A DNA stretch of 64,000 bases from positions 1 to 64,000 of the forward strand of contig JBAZEZ010000003.1 in NCBI GenBank assembly GCA_041653615.1, written 5' to 3'. A program made the position numbers and the translations under genes. This DNA comes from JAHJUB01 sp041653615 [NCBI: Candidatus Ratteibacteria bacterium]. Lineage in GTDB: Bacteria; Ratteibacteria; UBA8468; MWAK01. Shown piece after piece: positions 8,301 to 15,571 of this stretch. Under the pieces are notes generated by a model. The model was not told where the DNA came from and ran no database searches. It worked only from the letters and a program-made list of their open reading frames with translations. Each line of letters begins with the position of its first letter. Positions within the stretch are counted from its first letter, which is position 1.

Positions 8301-8669
8301 ATGATTAAGGATAAAAAAGAACGGCGTCACATGCGGCATCTACGGTTTATTAAACGGCTTGTACCCGGAAGCGGAAAGCCGCGGCTTCTAGTACGGAAAA
8401 GCTTAAAATATATCTACGCTCTTTTAATCGATGACGCAAAAGGAAAGGTGATATTAACTATTTCCAGTACGCCTAAGGCGTTGGCCGGAGATTTGAAAAA
8501 AAACAGCCGGAAGAATGTGGCGGCCGCGGAATTGGTAGGCAAAATGATGGCCGAGGCAGCTTTAAAAGCTGGTTACAAGGAAGTTGTTTTTGACCGCGGC
8601 GGATATCTTTACCACGGAAAAGTAAAGGCGCTTGCGGAAGCAGCCCGGGCAGCCGGACTTAAGTTCTGA
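8301..8669 (+). CDS. rplR: 50S ribosomal protein L18
   Basis: 122-residue L18, a 5S rRNA binder. It has a basic N-terminus (DKKERRHMRHLRFIKRL), PRLLVRKSLKYIYALLIDDAKGKVI, and the C-terminal motif VVFDRGGYLYHGKVKALAEAARAAGLKF. The start is preceded by GGTAAAATAGAAAA, with no convincing Shine-Dalgarno. rpsE follows after 34 bases. Confidence 0.98.
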   Translation: MIKDKKERRHMRHLRFIKRLVPGSGKPRLLVRKSLKYIYALLIDDAKGKVILTISSTPKALAGDLKKNSRKNVAAAELVGKMMAEAALKAGYKEVVFDRGGYLYHGKVKALAEAARAAGLKF

Positions 8670-8703
8670 TACGAAGAACATAATCAATTGAATTGTCCAA
8701 AAA

Positions 8704-9186
8704 ATGGTAGAAAAAAAACGGAAAAGAGGCGGAAATTTTAAGCGGAAAAAATTCGGAGACGACGGTTCTTATGAAAAGGTTGTGCGTATTAACCGAATCA
8801 GCAAGACGGTTGCCGGCGGACGCCGCATGCGTTTTAATGCCCTGGTAATCGTGGGAGATAAAAAGGGTAAAGTCGGCGTTGGGTTAGCCAAGGCGAAGGA
8901 AGTTTCTCTGGCGATTGATAAAGCCAGACGGTTAGCTTTGCGGCACATGGCTGTTGTTGTCATGGATGGGAACACCATACCTCATGAAATGCTGGTAAAA
9001 TTTAAAGCGGTAAGAATTCTCTTGAAACCGGCCAGACGCGGTCGGGGGATTGTGGCGGGCCAGACTTTGCGTGCCGTTGCCGAAGCGGCCGGAATCAAGG
9101 ACTTGGTAACAAAAATTATCGGAAGTACCAATCCGGTTAATGTGGCTAAAGCAGCCATGAAAGGGTTGACTGGTTATCTACCATGA
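8704..9186 (+). CDS. rpsE: 30S ribosomal protein S5
   Basis: 160-residue S5, part of the decoding-fidelity and mRNA-entry region. The dsRBD-like N-domain starts at about residue 22 (YEKVVRINRISKTVAGGRRMRFNALVIVGDKKG), followed by GVGLAKAKEV and the C-terminal PARRGRGIVAGQTLRAVAEAAGIKDLVTKIIGS. The stop overlaps the rplO start by four bases (ATGA), so rpmD (L30), which normally lies between these two genes, is absent. Confidence 0.98.
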   Translation: MVEKKRKRGGNFKRKKFGDDGSYEKVVRINRISKTVAGGRRMRFNALVIVGDKKGKVGVGLAKAKEVSLAIDKARRLALRHMAVVVMDGNTIPHEMLVKFKAVRILLKPARRGRGIVAGQTLRAVAEAAGIKDLVTKIIGSTNPVNVAKAAMKGLTGYLP

Positions 9187-9722
9187 AATTAAACGAAATC
9201 GGAAGACCGAAGGGAAGCAATCGTCCGGTAAAAAGACGGGGTCGGGGCGGTGCCAGCGGACACGGCGGTACGTCGACCCGCGGGCATAAAGGACAGAAAT
9301 CGCGCACCGGTGGAGGCGTAAGGCCGGGTTTTGAAGGCGGGCAGATGCCCTTAATCCGCCGGATTCCCAAGCTTGGTTTCACTTCGCGGCGAAAAGACCG
9401 GTACCAAATTATAAACGTAAAAGACCTTTCCCGGTTTCCGGAAAACACTTTAGTGGACTACAAAGTCCTTTTTTCAGCCGGCCTGGTTAAGAAAAAGTTG
9501 CCGGTTAAAATTCTGGGCTCTGGCGATTTAAAAGTTTCCCTGAAGGTGGAGGCCGGATTTTTCAGCAAACAGGCTGAAAAAAAGATAACGGCAGCCAAGG
9601 GACAGGCAATCGTTATTACCATACCGGCGCTAAAGACGAAACCCGAAACCAAGAATTCGAAAGTAAAATCTGCAACTCCTGGCGTCCAAAAGCCGGCAGC
9701 GAAACCGAAAACGAAAGTATAA
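9183..9722 (+). CDS. rplO: 50S ribosomal protein L15
   Basis: 179-residue L15, a late-assembly protein. It has the Gly/Arg-rich N-terminus (RGRGGASGHGGTSTRGHKGQKSR and GGVRPGFEGGQMPLIRRIPKLGF), a domain ending around residue 145, and an added Lys/Pro/Thr tail of about 30 residues (KTKPETKNSK...). Families are usually about 145-150 residues. It overlaps rpsE by four bases, and its stop abuts secY (TAAATG). Confidence 0.97.
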   Translation: MKLNEIGRPKGSNRPVKRRGRGGASGHGGTSTRGHKGQKSRTGGGVRPGFEGGQMPLIRRIPKLGFTSRRKDRYQIINVKDLSRFPENTLVDYKVLFSAGLVKKKLPVKILGSGDLKVSLKVEAGFFSKQAEKKITAAKGQAIVITIPALKTKPETKNSKVKSATPGVQKPAAKPKTKV

Positions 9723-11039
9723 ATGGCAAATTTATCCCCGTTCCGTGACAGCCTGAAGATTCCAGATCTCCGGAAGAAAATCCTGATTGCGCTGGGTTTG
9801 CTGTCTGTTTACCGATTCGGTTGTTATATACCGGTTCCCGGTATTGACGGCCAGGCGCTTTCTCAATTTTTTAGCCAGGCACAGGGTACTCTTTTCGGTG
9901 TGGCTGACCTTTTTTCCGGTGGCGCGCTTTCCCAGGCGACCATATTTGCGTTGGGCATTATGCCCTACATTTCCGTTTCCATTGTTCTGGAACTTTTGAC
10001 TACGATGGTACCGGCTCTGGAGCAAATGGTCAAGAGCGGCGCGGACGGACGGCGACGACTCACTCAGCTGACCCGTCAGTTAACGGTGGTTTTATGTCTT
10101 TTCCAGGGTATGATGGTCAGTCTCTGGTTGGAAAACCCGGCCAGTTTTGGCGGGGTTAAAATGGTGGCTGACCCTGGATGGTCGTTCCGTATTATTTCCA
10201 CTCTCACCCTGACCGCCGGTACAATATTTTTAATGTGGCTGGGGGAGCAGATTACGGAGAAGGGCATCGGTAACGGAATTTCTTTGATTATCAGTCTCGG
10301 TATTATTTCCCGTTATCCGACCGCGGTTAAACAGGTGATCGAGTTAACGCAACAAGGAACTCTTACCGGTTTAAGTATCATCTTGATGCTTATTTTGATT
10401 GTCGCGGTAGTTGGTGCCACTATTCTTTTGCTGGAGGGAGAACGCCGTGTTCCGGTTCAGTATGCCCGCAGGGTTGTAGGCCGGAAGCAGTACGGCGGAC
10501 AAAATACTTATCTTCCGGTCAAGATTAACCAGGGTGGCGTTATCCCGCTTATTTTCGCGGTTTCCATCCTGATGTTTCCGGCCACCATTTTAAAATTTTA
10601 TAAAGGCGCTTTTGCCGTTAAACTTTCCAGTATGCTGGACCGGGGTGGATTGTTGTATATTGTTCTTTACGCGGCCCTGACGATTTTTTTCTGTTATTTT
10701 TACGCCGCGGTAAGTTTTAAACCGGAAAAAGTTTCCGACGACCTTCGTAAATACGGCGGTTTTGTCGCCGGTATCAGGCCCGGTCGTGCCACCACGGAAC
10801 ATCTGGAAAAGATTTTGCTTTTTGTTACCTTGCCCGGCGCGCTTTTTCTGACTATAATCGCCCTTTTTCCCCAACTGATTGTAGGCGTTTTTAAGGTTCC
10901 GTATCTGGTCAGCAGTCTTTTTGGCGGAATCGGCCTGCTGATTGTGGTGGCGGTGCTGATTGAGACGATGCGTCAGATTGAGGCGCATCTTTTAATGCGT
11001 CACTACGAGGGATTTTTGAAGAAGGCCCGTATCCGATAA
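9723..11039 (+). CDS. secY: protein translocase subunit SecY
   Basis: 438-residue inner-membrane channel of the Sec translocon, with ten predicted membrane segments. Signatures are YRFGCYIPVPGIDG at about residues 31-44, LFSGGALSQATIFALGIMPYISVSI at the plug and second helix, and the cytosolic loops with ERRVPVQYARR and FKPEKVSDDLRKYGGFVAGIRPGRATTEHL that contact SecA and the ribosome. It starts immediately after the rplO stop and is followed by adk after one base, as in many spc operons. Confidence 0.98.
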   Translation: MANLSPFRDSLKIPDLRKKILIALGLLSVYRFGCYIPVPGIDGQALSQFFSQAQGTLFGVADLFSGGALSQATIFALGIMPYISVSIVLELLTTMVPALEQMVKSGADGRRRLTQLTRQLTVVLCLFQGMMVSLWLENPASFGGVKMVADPGWSFRIISTLTLTAGTIFLMWLGEQITEKGIGNGISLIISLGIISRYPTAVKQVIELTQQGTLTGLSIILMLILIVAVVGATILLLEGERRVPVQYARRVVGRKQYGGQNTYLPVKINQGGVIPLIFAVSILMFPATILKFYKGAFAVKLSSMLDRGGLLYIVLYAALTIFFCYFYAAVSFKPEKVSDDLRKYGGFVAGIRPGRATTEHLEKILLFVTLPGALFLTIIALFPQLIVGVFKVPYLVSSLFGGIGLLIVVAVLIETMRQIEAHLLMRHYEGFLKKARIR

Positions 11040-11040
11040 G

Positions 11041-11721
11041 GTGTTGATGAATTCAAACAAAGAACGCGTTTTAAAAAATAGAGTCGTCGTTTTTTTTGGT
11101 CCGCCCGGCGTAGGTAAAGGAACCATTACGACCCGATTGGCAAAAGAGTTCGGTTGCCGGACCATTTCTTCCGGAGACCTCCTGAGGGAGAACGTGAAGG
11201 GTGGAACGGACCTGGGCAACCAGGCAAAAAAGTTTATGGATTCGGGCGGCCTGGTTCCCGACCAGCTGGTTACCCGGATGGTAATGGCTGGCTTGGAGAA
11301 GACTGAAGGCTGCGTTTTTCTGGACGGTTTTCCGCGGACCATTGTTCAGGCTAAAGAACTGGCCGCTTATCTGGAAGAAAGAAATTGGAAACTCCTGGTA
11401 ATTGACTTGGAAGCGGATGACGAGTTTCTGATGGCGCGTCTTACCGGTCGGCTTGTTTGCGGGAACTGCGGAGCTATCTATCATCAGGTTAATTTGCTCC
11501 CGAAAAAAGAAGGCGTTTGCGATGTTTGCGGCGGAGGTCTTTACCGGAGAGCGGATGACCATCCGGATGTTGTTGCTACGAGACTTTCGGTTTATCACCA
11601 GCAGTCGGCGCCGTTACGGGATTATTATCAAGAATTAGGTTTGATGGTAACGCTGCGCGGAGATAATTTTTTAGATAAAACGCTTGCCGCCGTGCGCGAT
11701 GTTTTGGTAAATATTTCGTAA
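11041..11721 (+). CDS. adk: adenylate kinase, zinc-LID type
   Basis: 226-residue enzyme converting ATP + AMP to 2 ADP. The P-loop GPPGVGKGT lies at about residues 19-27, the AMP-site motif DGFPRT at about 98-103, and the long LID at about 130-165 carries four cysteines (CGNC ... CDVC), the zinc-stabilised form. The GTG at 11041 directly follows secY; an in-frame ATG at 11047 is an equally good start and shortens it by two residues. Co-transcription with secY and map is conventional. Confidence 0.97.
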   Translation: MLMNSNKERVLKNRVVVFFGPPGVGKGTITTRLAKEFGCRTISSGDLLRENVKGGTDLGNQAKKFMDSGGLVPDQLVTRMVMAGLEKTEGCVFLDGFPRTIVQAKELAAYLEERNWKLLVIDLEADDEFLMARLTGRLVCGNCGAIYHQVNLLPKKEGVCDVCGGGLYRRADDHPDVVATRLSVYHQQSAPLRDYYQELGLMVTLRGDNFLDKTLAAVRDVLVNIS

Positions 11722-11735
11722 GCGCGGAGAGATAG

Positions 11736-12470
11736 ATGCGGCATCAGGCGAAACTGATAAGGATGAAGGAAGCCGGCCGTATCGTCGGCTTAACCCGTCA
11801 GTATCTTGCGGGATTAATTGTACCGGGCATTACTACCGGCGAGTTGGATAAACGAGCCGGGGAGTTTATCGAGAAAGAAGGCGGGCGGGCCGCGTTTAAA
11901 GGATACTGTGGTTTTCCCGCGTCAATTTGTGTTTCACCCAACGAAGTTGTAATTCACGGGATTCCCGGGGAAAGACGGCTTCTAGAGGGAGATATCGTCG
12001 GCATTGATTTGGGCGTGGAGAAGGATGGTTTTTTTGCCGACGCCGCCGCGACTTTTCCAGTCGGGACGATTTCCGCGGAGAACGAAAGGTTGATTTCGGT
12101 GACCCGAGCATCTCTCTTGACGGCGCTTGGTCGGTTAAAATCCGGGTTGTTCGTAGACGATATCAGTTCCGTAATTGAAAAGTCGGTTAATAAAGCCGGA
12201 TTTTCGGTAGTTAAATCTTTTTGTGGGCACGGCATCGGCCGTCGGTTACATCAGAGTCCGGAAGTGCCGAATTTTGTAAGCGGGAATACTTTTCGTTTAT
12301 ACCCCGGACTTGGCTTGGCGATCGAACCTATGGTAAACTATAGGGGAGGAGAAGTAAAAATTCTCCCTGACGGCTGGACGGTGGTAACTGTAGACGGAAG
12401 TCCATCCGCTCATTTTGAGGAAACAGTTGTCGTGCTGGAAAATGGTTGTGAGATCGTAACTCAAGCATGA
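11736..12470 (+). CDS. map: methionine aminopeptidase, type I
   Basis: 244-residue cytosolic metalloprotease that removes the initiator Met. The pita-bread fold is recognisable from [14 protein letters not shown], the metal ligands in [26 protein letters not shown] (two Asp), the His in [19 protein letters not shown], and the Glu residues in LAIEPMVN and AHFEETVVV. No zinc-finger or SH3 extension is present. The GATAGATG context before the start is weak in Shine-Dalgarno. The end overlaps infA by four bases. Confidence 0.97.
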   Translation: MRHQAKLIRMKEAGRIVGLTRQYLAGLIVPGITTGELDKRAGEFIEKEGGRAAFKGYCGFPASICVSPNEVVIHGIPGERRLLEGDIVGIDLGVEKDGFFADAAATFPVGTISAENERLISVTRASLLTALGRLKSGLFVDDISSVIEKSVNKAGFSVVKSFCGHGIGRRLHQSPEVPNFVSGNTFRLYPGLGLAIEPMVNYRGGEVKILPDGWTVVTVDGSPSAHFEETVVVLENGCEIVTQA

Positions 12471-12682
12471 AAAAGGAGAATAAATTAAAAGTTGAAGGCG
12501 TTGTTTTGATGGCGCTGCCTAATGCCAACTTTAAGGTAAAATTAAAGAACGGGCACGAAATTTTAGCTCACGTCAGCGGTAAGATGCGAATGCATTATAT
12601 CAAAATTTTACCGAGCGATAAAGTGATTATGGAAATCAGCCCTTACGATTTAACGAAAGGCAGAATCATTCAACGGCAATAA
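12467..12682 (+). CDS. infA: translation initiation factor IF-1
   Basis: 71-residue OB-fold initiation factor that occupies the A site. It shows [63 protein letters not shown], a near-consensus IF-1. The start overlaps map (ATGA). Its place between map and rpmJ is the conserved order. Confidence 0.98.
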   Translation: MKKENKLKVEGVVLMALPNANFKVKLKNGHEILAHVSGKMRMHYIKILPSDKVIMEISPYDLTKGRIIQRQ

Positions 12683-12690
12683 CGATAATT

Positions 12691-12816
12691 ATGAAAGTAC
12701 GAGCTTCGGTGAAAAAAATTTGTCCCCAGTGTCAGATTATTCGGCGGGGCGGTAAGGTCCGGGTTATCTGTAAAAATCCCCGGAAGGGACCAAAACACAA
12801 ACAGGTTCAGGGATAG
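12691..12816 (+). CDS. rpmJ: 50S ribosomal protein L36, zinc type
   Basis: A 41-codon gene, ATG at 12691 and TAG at 12814-12816, lying 8 bases after infA. It starts [14 protein letters not shown] and continues with [19 protein letters not shown], giving the C-x2-C...C...H zinc ribbon of the primary L36. It is three or four residues longer than the usual 37-38 (end KQVQG). It is followed after 11 bases by rpsM, the conserved infA-rpmJ-rpsM order. Confidence 0.97.
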   Translation: MKVRASVKKICPQCQIIRRGGKVRVICKNPRKGPKHKQVQG

Positions 12817-12827
12817 TTTAAAAGACT

Positions 12828-13247
12828 ATGGCTAGAATAATCGGTGTGGAGATTCCAAACGCCAAGCGGGTAGAAACAGGACTTACTTATATTTACGGTA
12901 TCGGCGTGAATTTAGCTCGGCGTTTATTGAAAGAGACCAAGATTGATGCGGATATCAGGGTAAAAGACCTTACGGAAGACCATATTAACCGTTTAACGAT
13001 GGCGATTCAGCGCAGTTACCGGGTTGAAGGCGACTTGCGCCGGGAAGAAACGGCAAACACGAAGCGCTTGATAGAAATCGGTTGTTACCGAGGTGTTCGG
13101 CACAAGCGAGGTTTACCGGTTCGGGGACAAAGGACGCATACCAACGCCCGGACCCGCAAGGGTCCCCGGAAGACGGTTTCAACCATCCGCAGCAAGGATA
13201 AGCGGAGCGAAATAAAGTCCAAGGGACCGGAAACCAAAAAGAAATAG
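12828..13247 (+). CDS. rpsM: 30S ribosomal protein S13
   Basis: 139-residue S13, which forms bridges B1a/b and contacts P-site tRNA. Signatures are [25 protein letters not shown] and the C-terminal RRYR-type region [33 protein letters not shown]. The tail beyond about residue 120 is extended and highly basic ([17 protein letters not shown]). It is followed by rpsK after 15 bases. Confidence 0.98.
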   Translation: MARIIGVEIPNAKRVETGLTYIYGIGVNLARRLLKETKIDADIRVKDLTEDHINRLTMAIQRSYRVEGDLRREETANTKRLIEIGCYRGVRHKRGLPVRGQRTHTNARTRKGPRKTVSTIRSKDKRSEIKSKGPETKKK

Positions 13248-13262
13248 AGAGGGCAAAAGCGA

Positions 13263-13649
13263 ATGGGTAAAAAGTACGAAAAGAAGAAAAAAAAGAGCAC
13301 TGCTCCTTCCGGAGGCATCGCCCACGTGAAGGCGACATTCAACAATACTTTTGTCACGATAACTGATGACAAAGGCAATGTTTTGGTCCAGGCAAGCAGC
13401 GGCCAGGTTGGTTTCAAGGGGACCCGTAAGGGGACGCCGTACGCTGCCGGTTTGGTTGCCCGGGAGGTGGCTCGTCGCGCCCAGGATCTCGGGGTGAGAG
13501 AAGTGGAAGTTCGGGTAAAGGGACCGGGTCCGGGTCGGGAGACGGCTATTCGTTCTCTTCAGTCAGCCGGGCTGATGGTAACCCAGATTCACGATATGTC
13601 TCCGATTCCTCATAACGGTTGTCGGCCGCCCAAGGAGCGCCGAGTTTAA
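13263..13649 (+). CDS. rpsK: 30S ribosomal protein S11
   Basis: 128-residue S11 of the platform. A Lys-rich N-terminus precedes [22 protein letters not shown], then [20 protein letters not shown] and the C-terminal [20 protein letters not shown], the site of the isoaspartate seen in enterobacterial S11 (the N-G pair in PHNGCRPPK is kept). A short nested-hairpin repeat separates it from rpsD. Confidence 0.98.
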   Translation: MGKKYEKKKKKSTAPSGGIAHVKATFNNTFVTITDDKGNVLVQASSGQVGFKGTRKGTPYAAGLVAREVARRAQDLGVREVEVRVKGPGPGRETAIRSLQSAGLMVTQIHDMSPIPHNGCRPPKERRV

Positions 13650-13651
13650 AA

Positions 13652-13711
13652 ACAGCCGTAGCAGTGCGATTCATCGCACGTATTGCCGTAGAACAGGCGG
13701 AAGGCCTGTGA
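13652..13711. repeat. nested short hairpins between rpsK and rpsD
   Basis: Two perfect hairpins occur in tandem: GTGCGATTCATCGCAC and ACAGGCGGAAGGCCTGT. Both cores resemble modules in the GTAGGGG-type repeats at 54091 and 61377 (CGCGATTCATCGCG and GACAGGCGTCCCGCCTGTC). The element fills most of the 69-base gap inside the alpha operon. There is no T-run, so it is not a terminator. Confidence 0.65.
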
Positions 13712-13718
13712 AAACACT

Positions 13719-14345
13719 ATGAAAACAAGAGCGCCAGTTTGTAAAATCTGTCGTCGCGAAGACACGAAATTATTTCTAAAAGGCCAGCGGTGCTTAACGG
13801 CGAAATGCGCCATAGACAAAGGACGACCGACGCCTTCCGGAAACAGCCGGTATTCCAGCCCGAATTCCACCTATCGTCTCCAGCTGCGGGAAAAGGAGAA
13901 AGTCCGTTCTTTTTACGGCGTTTTGGAAAGACAGTTTCGACGTTATTTTGCCATGGCTCAGAAGAGCGGTCAGGCTCCCGGCGAAAAACTGCTTATTTTC
14001 TTGGAACGGCGGTTGGATAACGCTTTAGTTGTTGTCGGTTTGCTGCCTTCCAGGCGTTCTGCCCGTCAGTTAATCGGCAGCGGTCATATTCGGGTAAACG
14101 GTCGTCGCATGAGCATCCCTTCTTATTTGGTTGCTAACGGTGACGAAGTGGAATTCCGGTCCGGTTCCCGGGTTTTACCAAAGCTGAAGGAAATGATTCT
14201 GGCCGGCGGTGTGACAAAACAGTGTCCGACTTGGCTGAATCTGGATAAGGAAGCGGTCAAGATTAAAGTTCTGCGGGAACCTTCCCGGAGTGAAATTTCC
14301 GTCCCGGTGGAGGAGGGTCACATCGTTAACCTTTACTCACGGTAA
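13719..14345 (+). CDS. rpsD: 30S ribosomal protein S4, zinc type
   Basis: 208-residue S4, a primary 16S binder and mRNA-entry protein. The N-terminus has CKICRR and a second Cys pair in GQRCLTAKC, the zinc form. The S4 RNA-binding domain is at about residues 96-160 (ERRLDNALVVVGLLPSRRSARQLIGSGHIRVNGRR). The TCTAGxNxVxIR-type start is absent, as usual for zinc S4. It ends VNLYSR, close to the usual IVEFYSR. Confidence 0.97.
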   Translation: MKTRAPVCKICRREDTKLFLKGQRCLTAKCAIDKGRPTPSGNSRYSSPNSTYRLQLREKEKVRSFYGVLERQFRRYFAMAQKSGQAPGEKLLIFLERRLDNALVVVGLLPSRRSARQLIGSGHIRVNGRRMSIPSYLVANGDEVEFRSGSRVLPKLKEMILAGGVTKQCPTWLNLDKEAVKIKVLREPSRSEISVPVEEGHIVNLYSR

Positions 14346-14363
14346 TTTACAGAAGGAAAAAAT

Positions 14364-15158
14364 ATGGAGCAATTTAAATACCCGACAAAGATTGAGTGGG
14401 AGAAGGATACATATCGTGAGACTTACGGCAAGGCTGTTGTAGAGCCGCTGGAACGCGGTTTTGCCATTACGGTTGGAAATTGTCTCCGCCGTGTCCTGCT
14501 TTCGGCGATTCCCGGCGTAGCGATTACCAGTGTCAAGATTGACGGTATCGCCCATGAATTTTCGGCGATTCCCGGCGTAAAAGAGGATGTTACTGATGTT
14601 GTTCTGAACCTTAAGCAGATAAACCTTAAGGCCAACATCACCGGACTTCCTAAAAAATTTTCCGTGACGATTGAAAAAAAGACAGAACTTTTAGCCGGCG
14701 ATTTGTTTGCCGACGCGGAAATTAGCGTTGAGAATCCAAAATTGCATATTGCCACTCTTTCCAAAGGAGCTACGCTGAAGTTAGAGTTAACGGTCAGCCA
14801 GGGGTTTGGTTACGTGCCGGTCGGACGGATAGTCGAGGAAGGAGTACCTATCACTACTATTCCTTTGGCGGCTTCGTTCAGTCCGATTACCCGGGTTTCT
14901 TACCGTATCGAAAATACGCGGGTAGGACAACGGGTTGATTACGAAAGGCTGTTGTTGGAAATCTGGACAACCGGTTCTATTACACCTAAGGATGCGGTAA
15001 AGCACGCTACCGAGATTTTGAACAAGCATTTTAACCTGATTGCCGGAAACGGTGAGGCGGACGGAATAAAAACACCGAAAGAACCTTTAGTGAAAGCCAG
15101 TCTTTCGGAAAAACCTTCAGTCAAGAAGGCTGCTCCGAAAAAAACAAAAAAAAGTTGA
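14364..15158 (+). CDS. rpoA: RNA polymerase alpha subunit lacking the C-terminal domain
   Basis: 264 residues against about 315-330 for the family. The N-terminal dimerisation and assembly domain is complete: the loop PLERGFAITVGNCLRRVLLSAIPG at about residues 29-52, VEEGVPITTIPLAASFSPITRVSYRIENTRVGQRVDYERLLLEIWTTGSITPKDAVKHATEIL to about residue 225. Instead of the helix-hairpin-helix alpha-CTD there is only a Lys/Pro-rich tail (KEPLVKASLSEKPSVKKAAPKKTKKS). rplQ begins six bases later, so no frameshifted CTD can be hidden between them. It should assemble beta and beta-prime normally but not contact UP elements or CTD-dependent activators. Confidence 0.95.
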   Translation: MEQFKYPTKIEWEKDTYRETYGKAVVEPLERGFAITVGNCLRRVLLSAIPGVAITSVKIDGIAHEFSAIPGVKEDVTDVVLNLKQINLKANITGLPKKFSVTIEKKTELLAGDLFADAEISVENPKLHIATLSKGATLKLELTVSQGFGYVPVGRIVEEGVPITTIPLAASFSPITRVSYRIENTRVGQRVDYERLLLEIWTTGSITPKDAVKHATEILNKHFNLIAGNGEADGIKTPKEPLVKASLSEKPSVKKAAPKKTKKS

Positions 15159-15164
15159 GGGTAG

Positions 15165-15515
15165 ATGCGACACCAACGAAGAAAAAGGGTTAATTTAAAC
15201 CGAGGTCGCCGGGCCGGAGTTTTCAATTCTTTGCTTAAGGGGTTGATTATCCACGGAAAGGTTAAGGCTTCTACGGCCCGCGTCAAACAGATACAGGTTT
15301 TGGCGGAAAAGATAATTACCATGGCTAAAGAAGATTCGGTGGCCAGTCGGCGCCGGATATTTTCCTACCTGCAGGATGAAACCATGGTGAAGAAGTTGAT
15401 GTCTGAAATCGCCCCGCGTTATCAGGGTCGCAACGGTGGCTATACTCAGTTATTTAAGCTTGGTCCCCGCCAGGGCGACGGATGCGAACTTTCCCAGCTA
15501 ACCTTCCTGCCGTAA
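15165..15515 (+). CDS. rplQ: 50S ribosomal protein L17
   Basis: 116-residue L17 at the tunnel exit region. The N-terminus MRHQRRKRVNLNRGRRAGVFNSLLKGLI corresponds to the family MRHRxxGRKLxR...hRxALLrNL pattern, and the end GDGCELSQLTFLP to GDaAPMviiELv. It closes the alpha operon. The downstream 56 bases carry AATGGT-N8-ACCATT without a T-run, and no clear terminator. Confidence 0.96.
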   Translation: MRHQRRKRVNLNRGRRAGVFNSLLKGLIIHGKVKASTARVKQIQVLAEKIITMAKEDSVASRRRIFSYLQDETMVKKLMSEIAPRYQGRNGGYTQLFKLGPRQGDGCELSQLTFLP

Positions 15516-15571
15516 AGAAGATAAGTGGTGAATGGTAGGAATCGACCATTGCCGCACTGCTACCTGAATGC

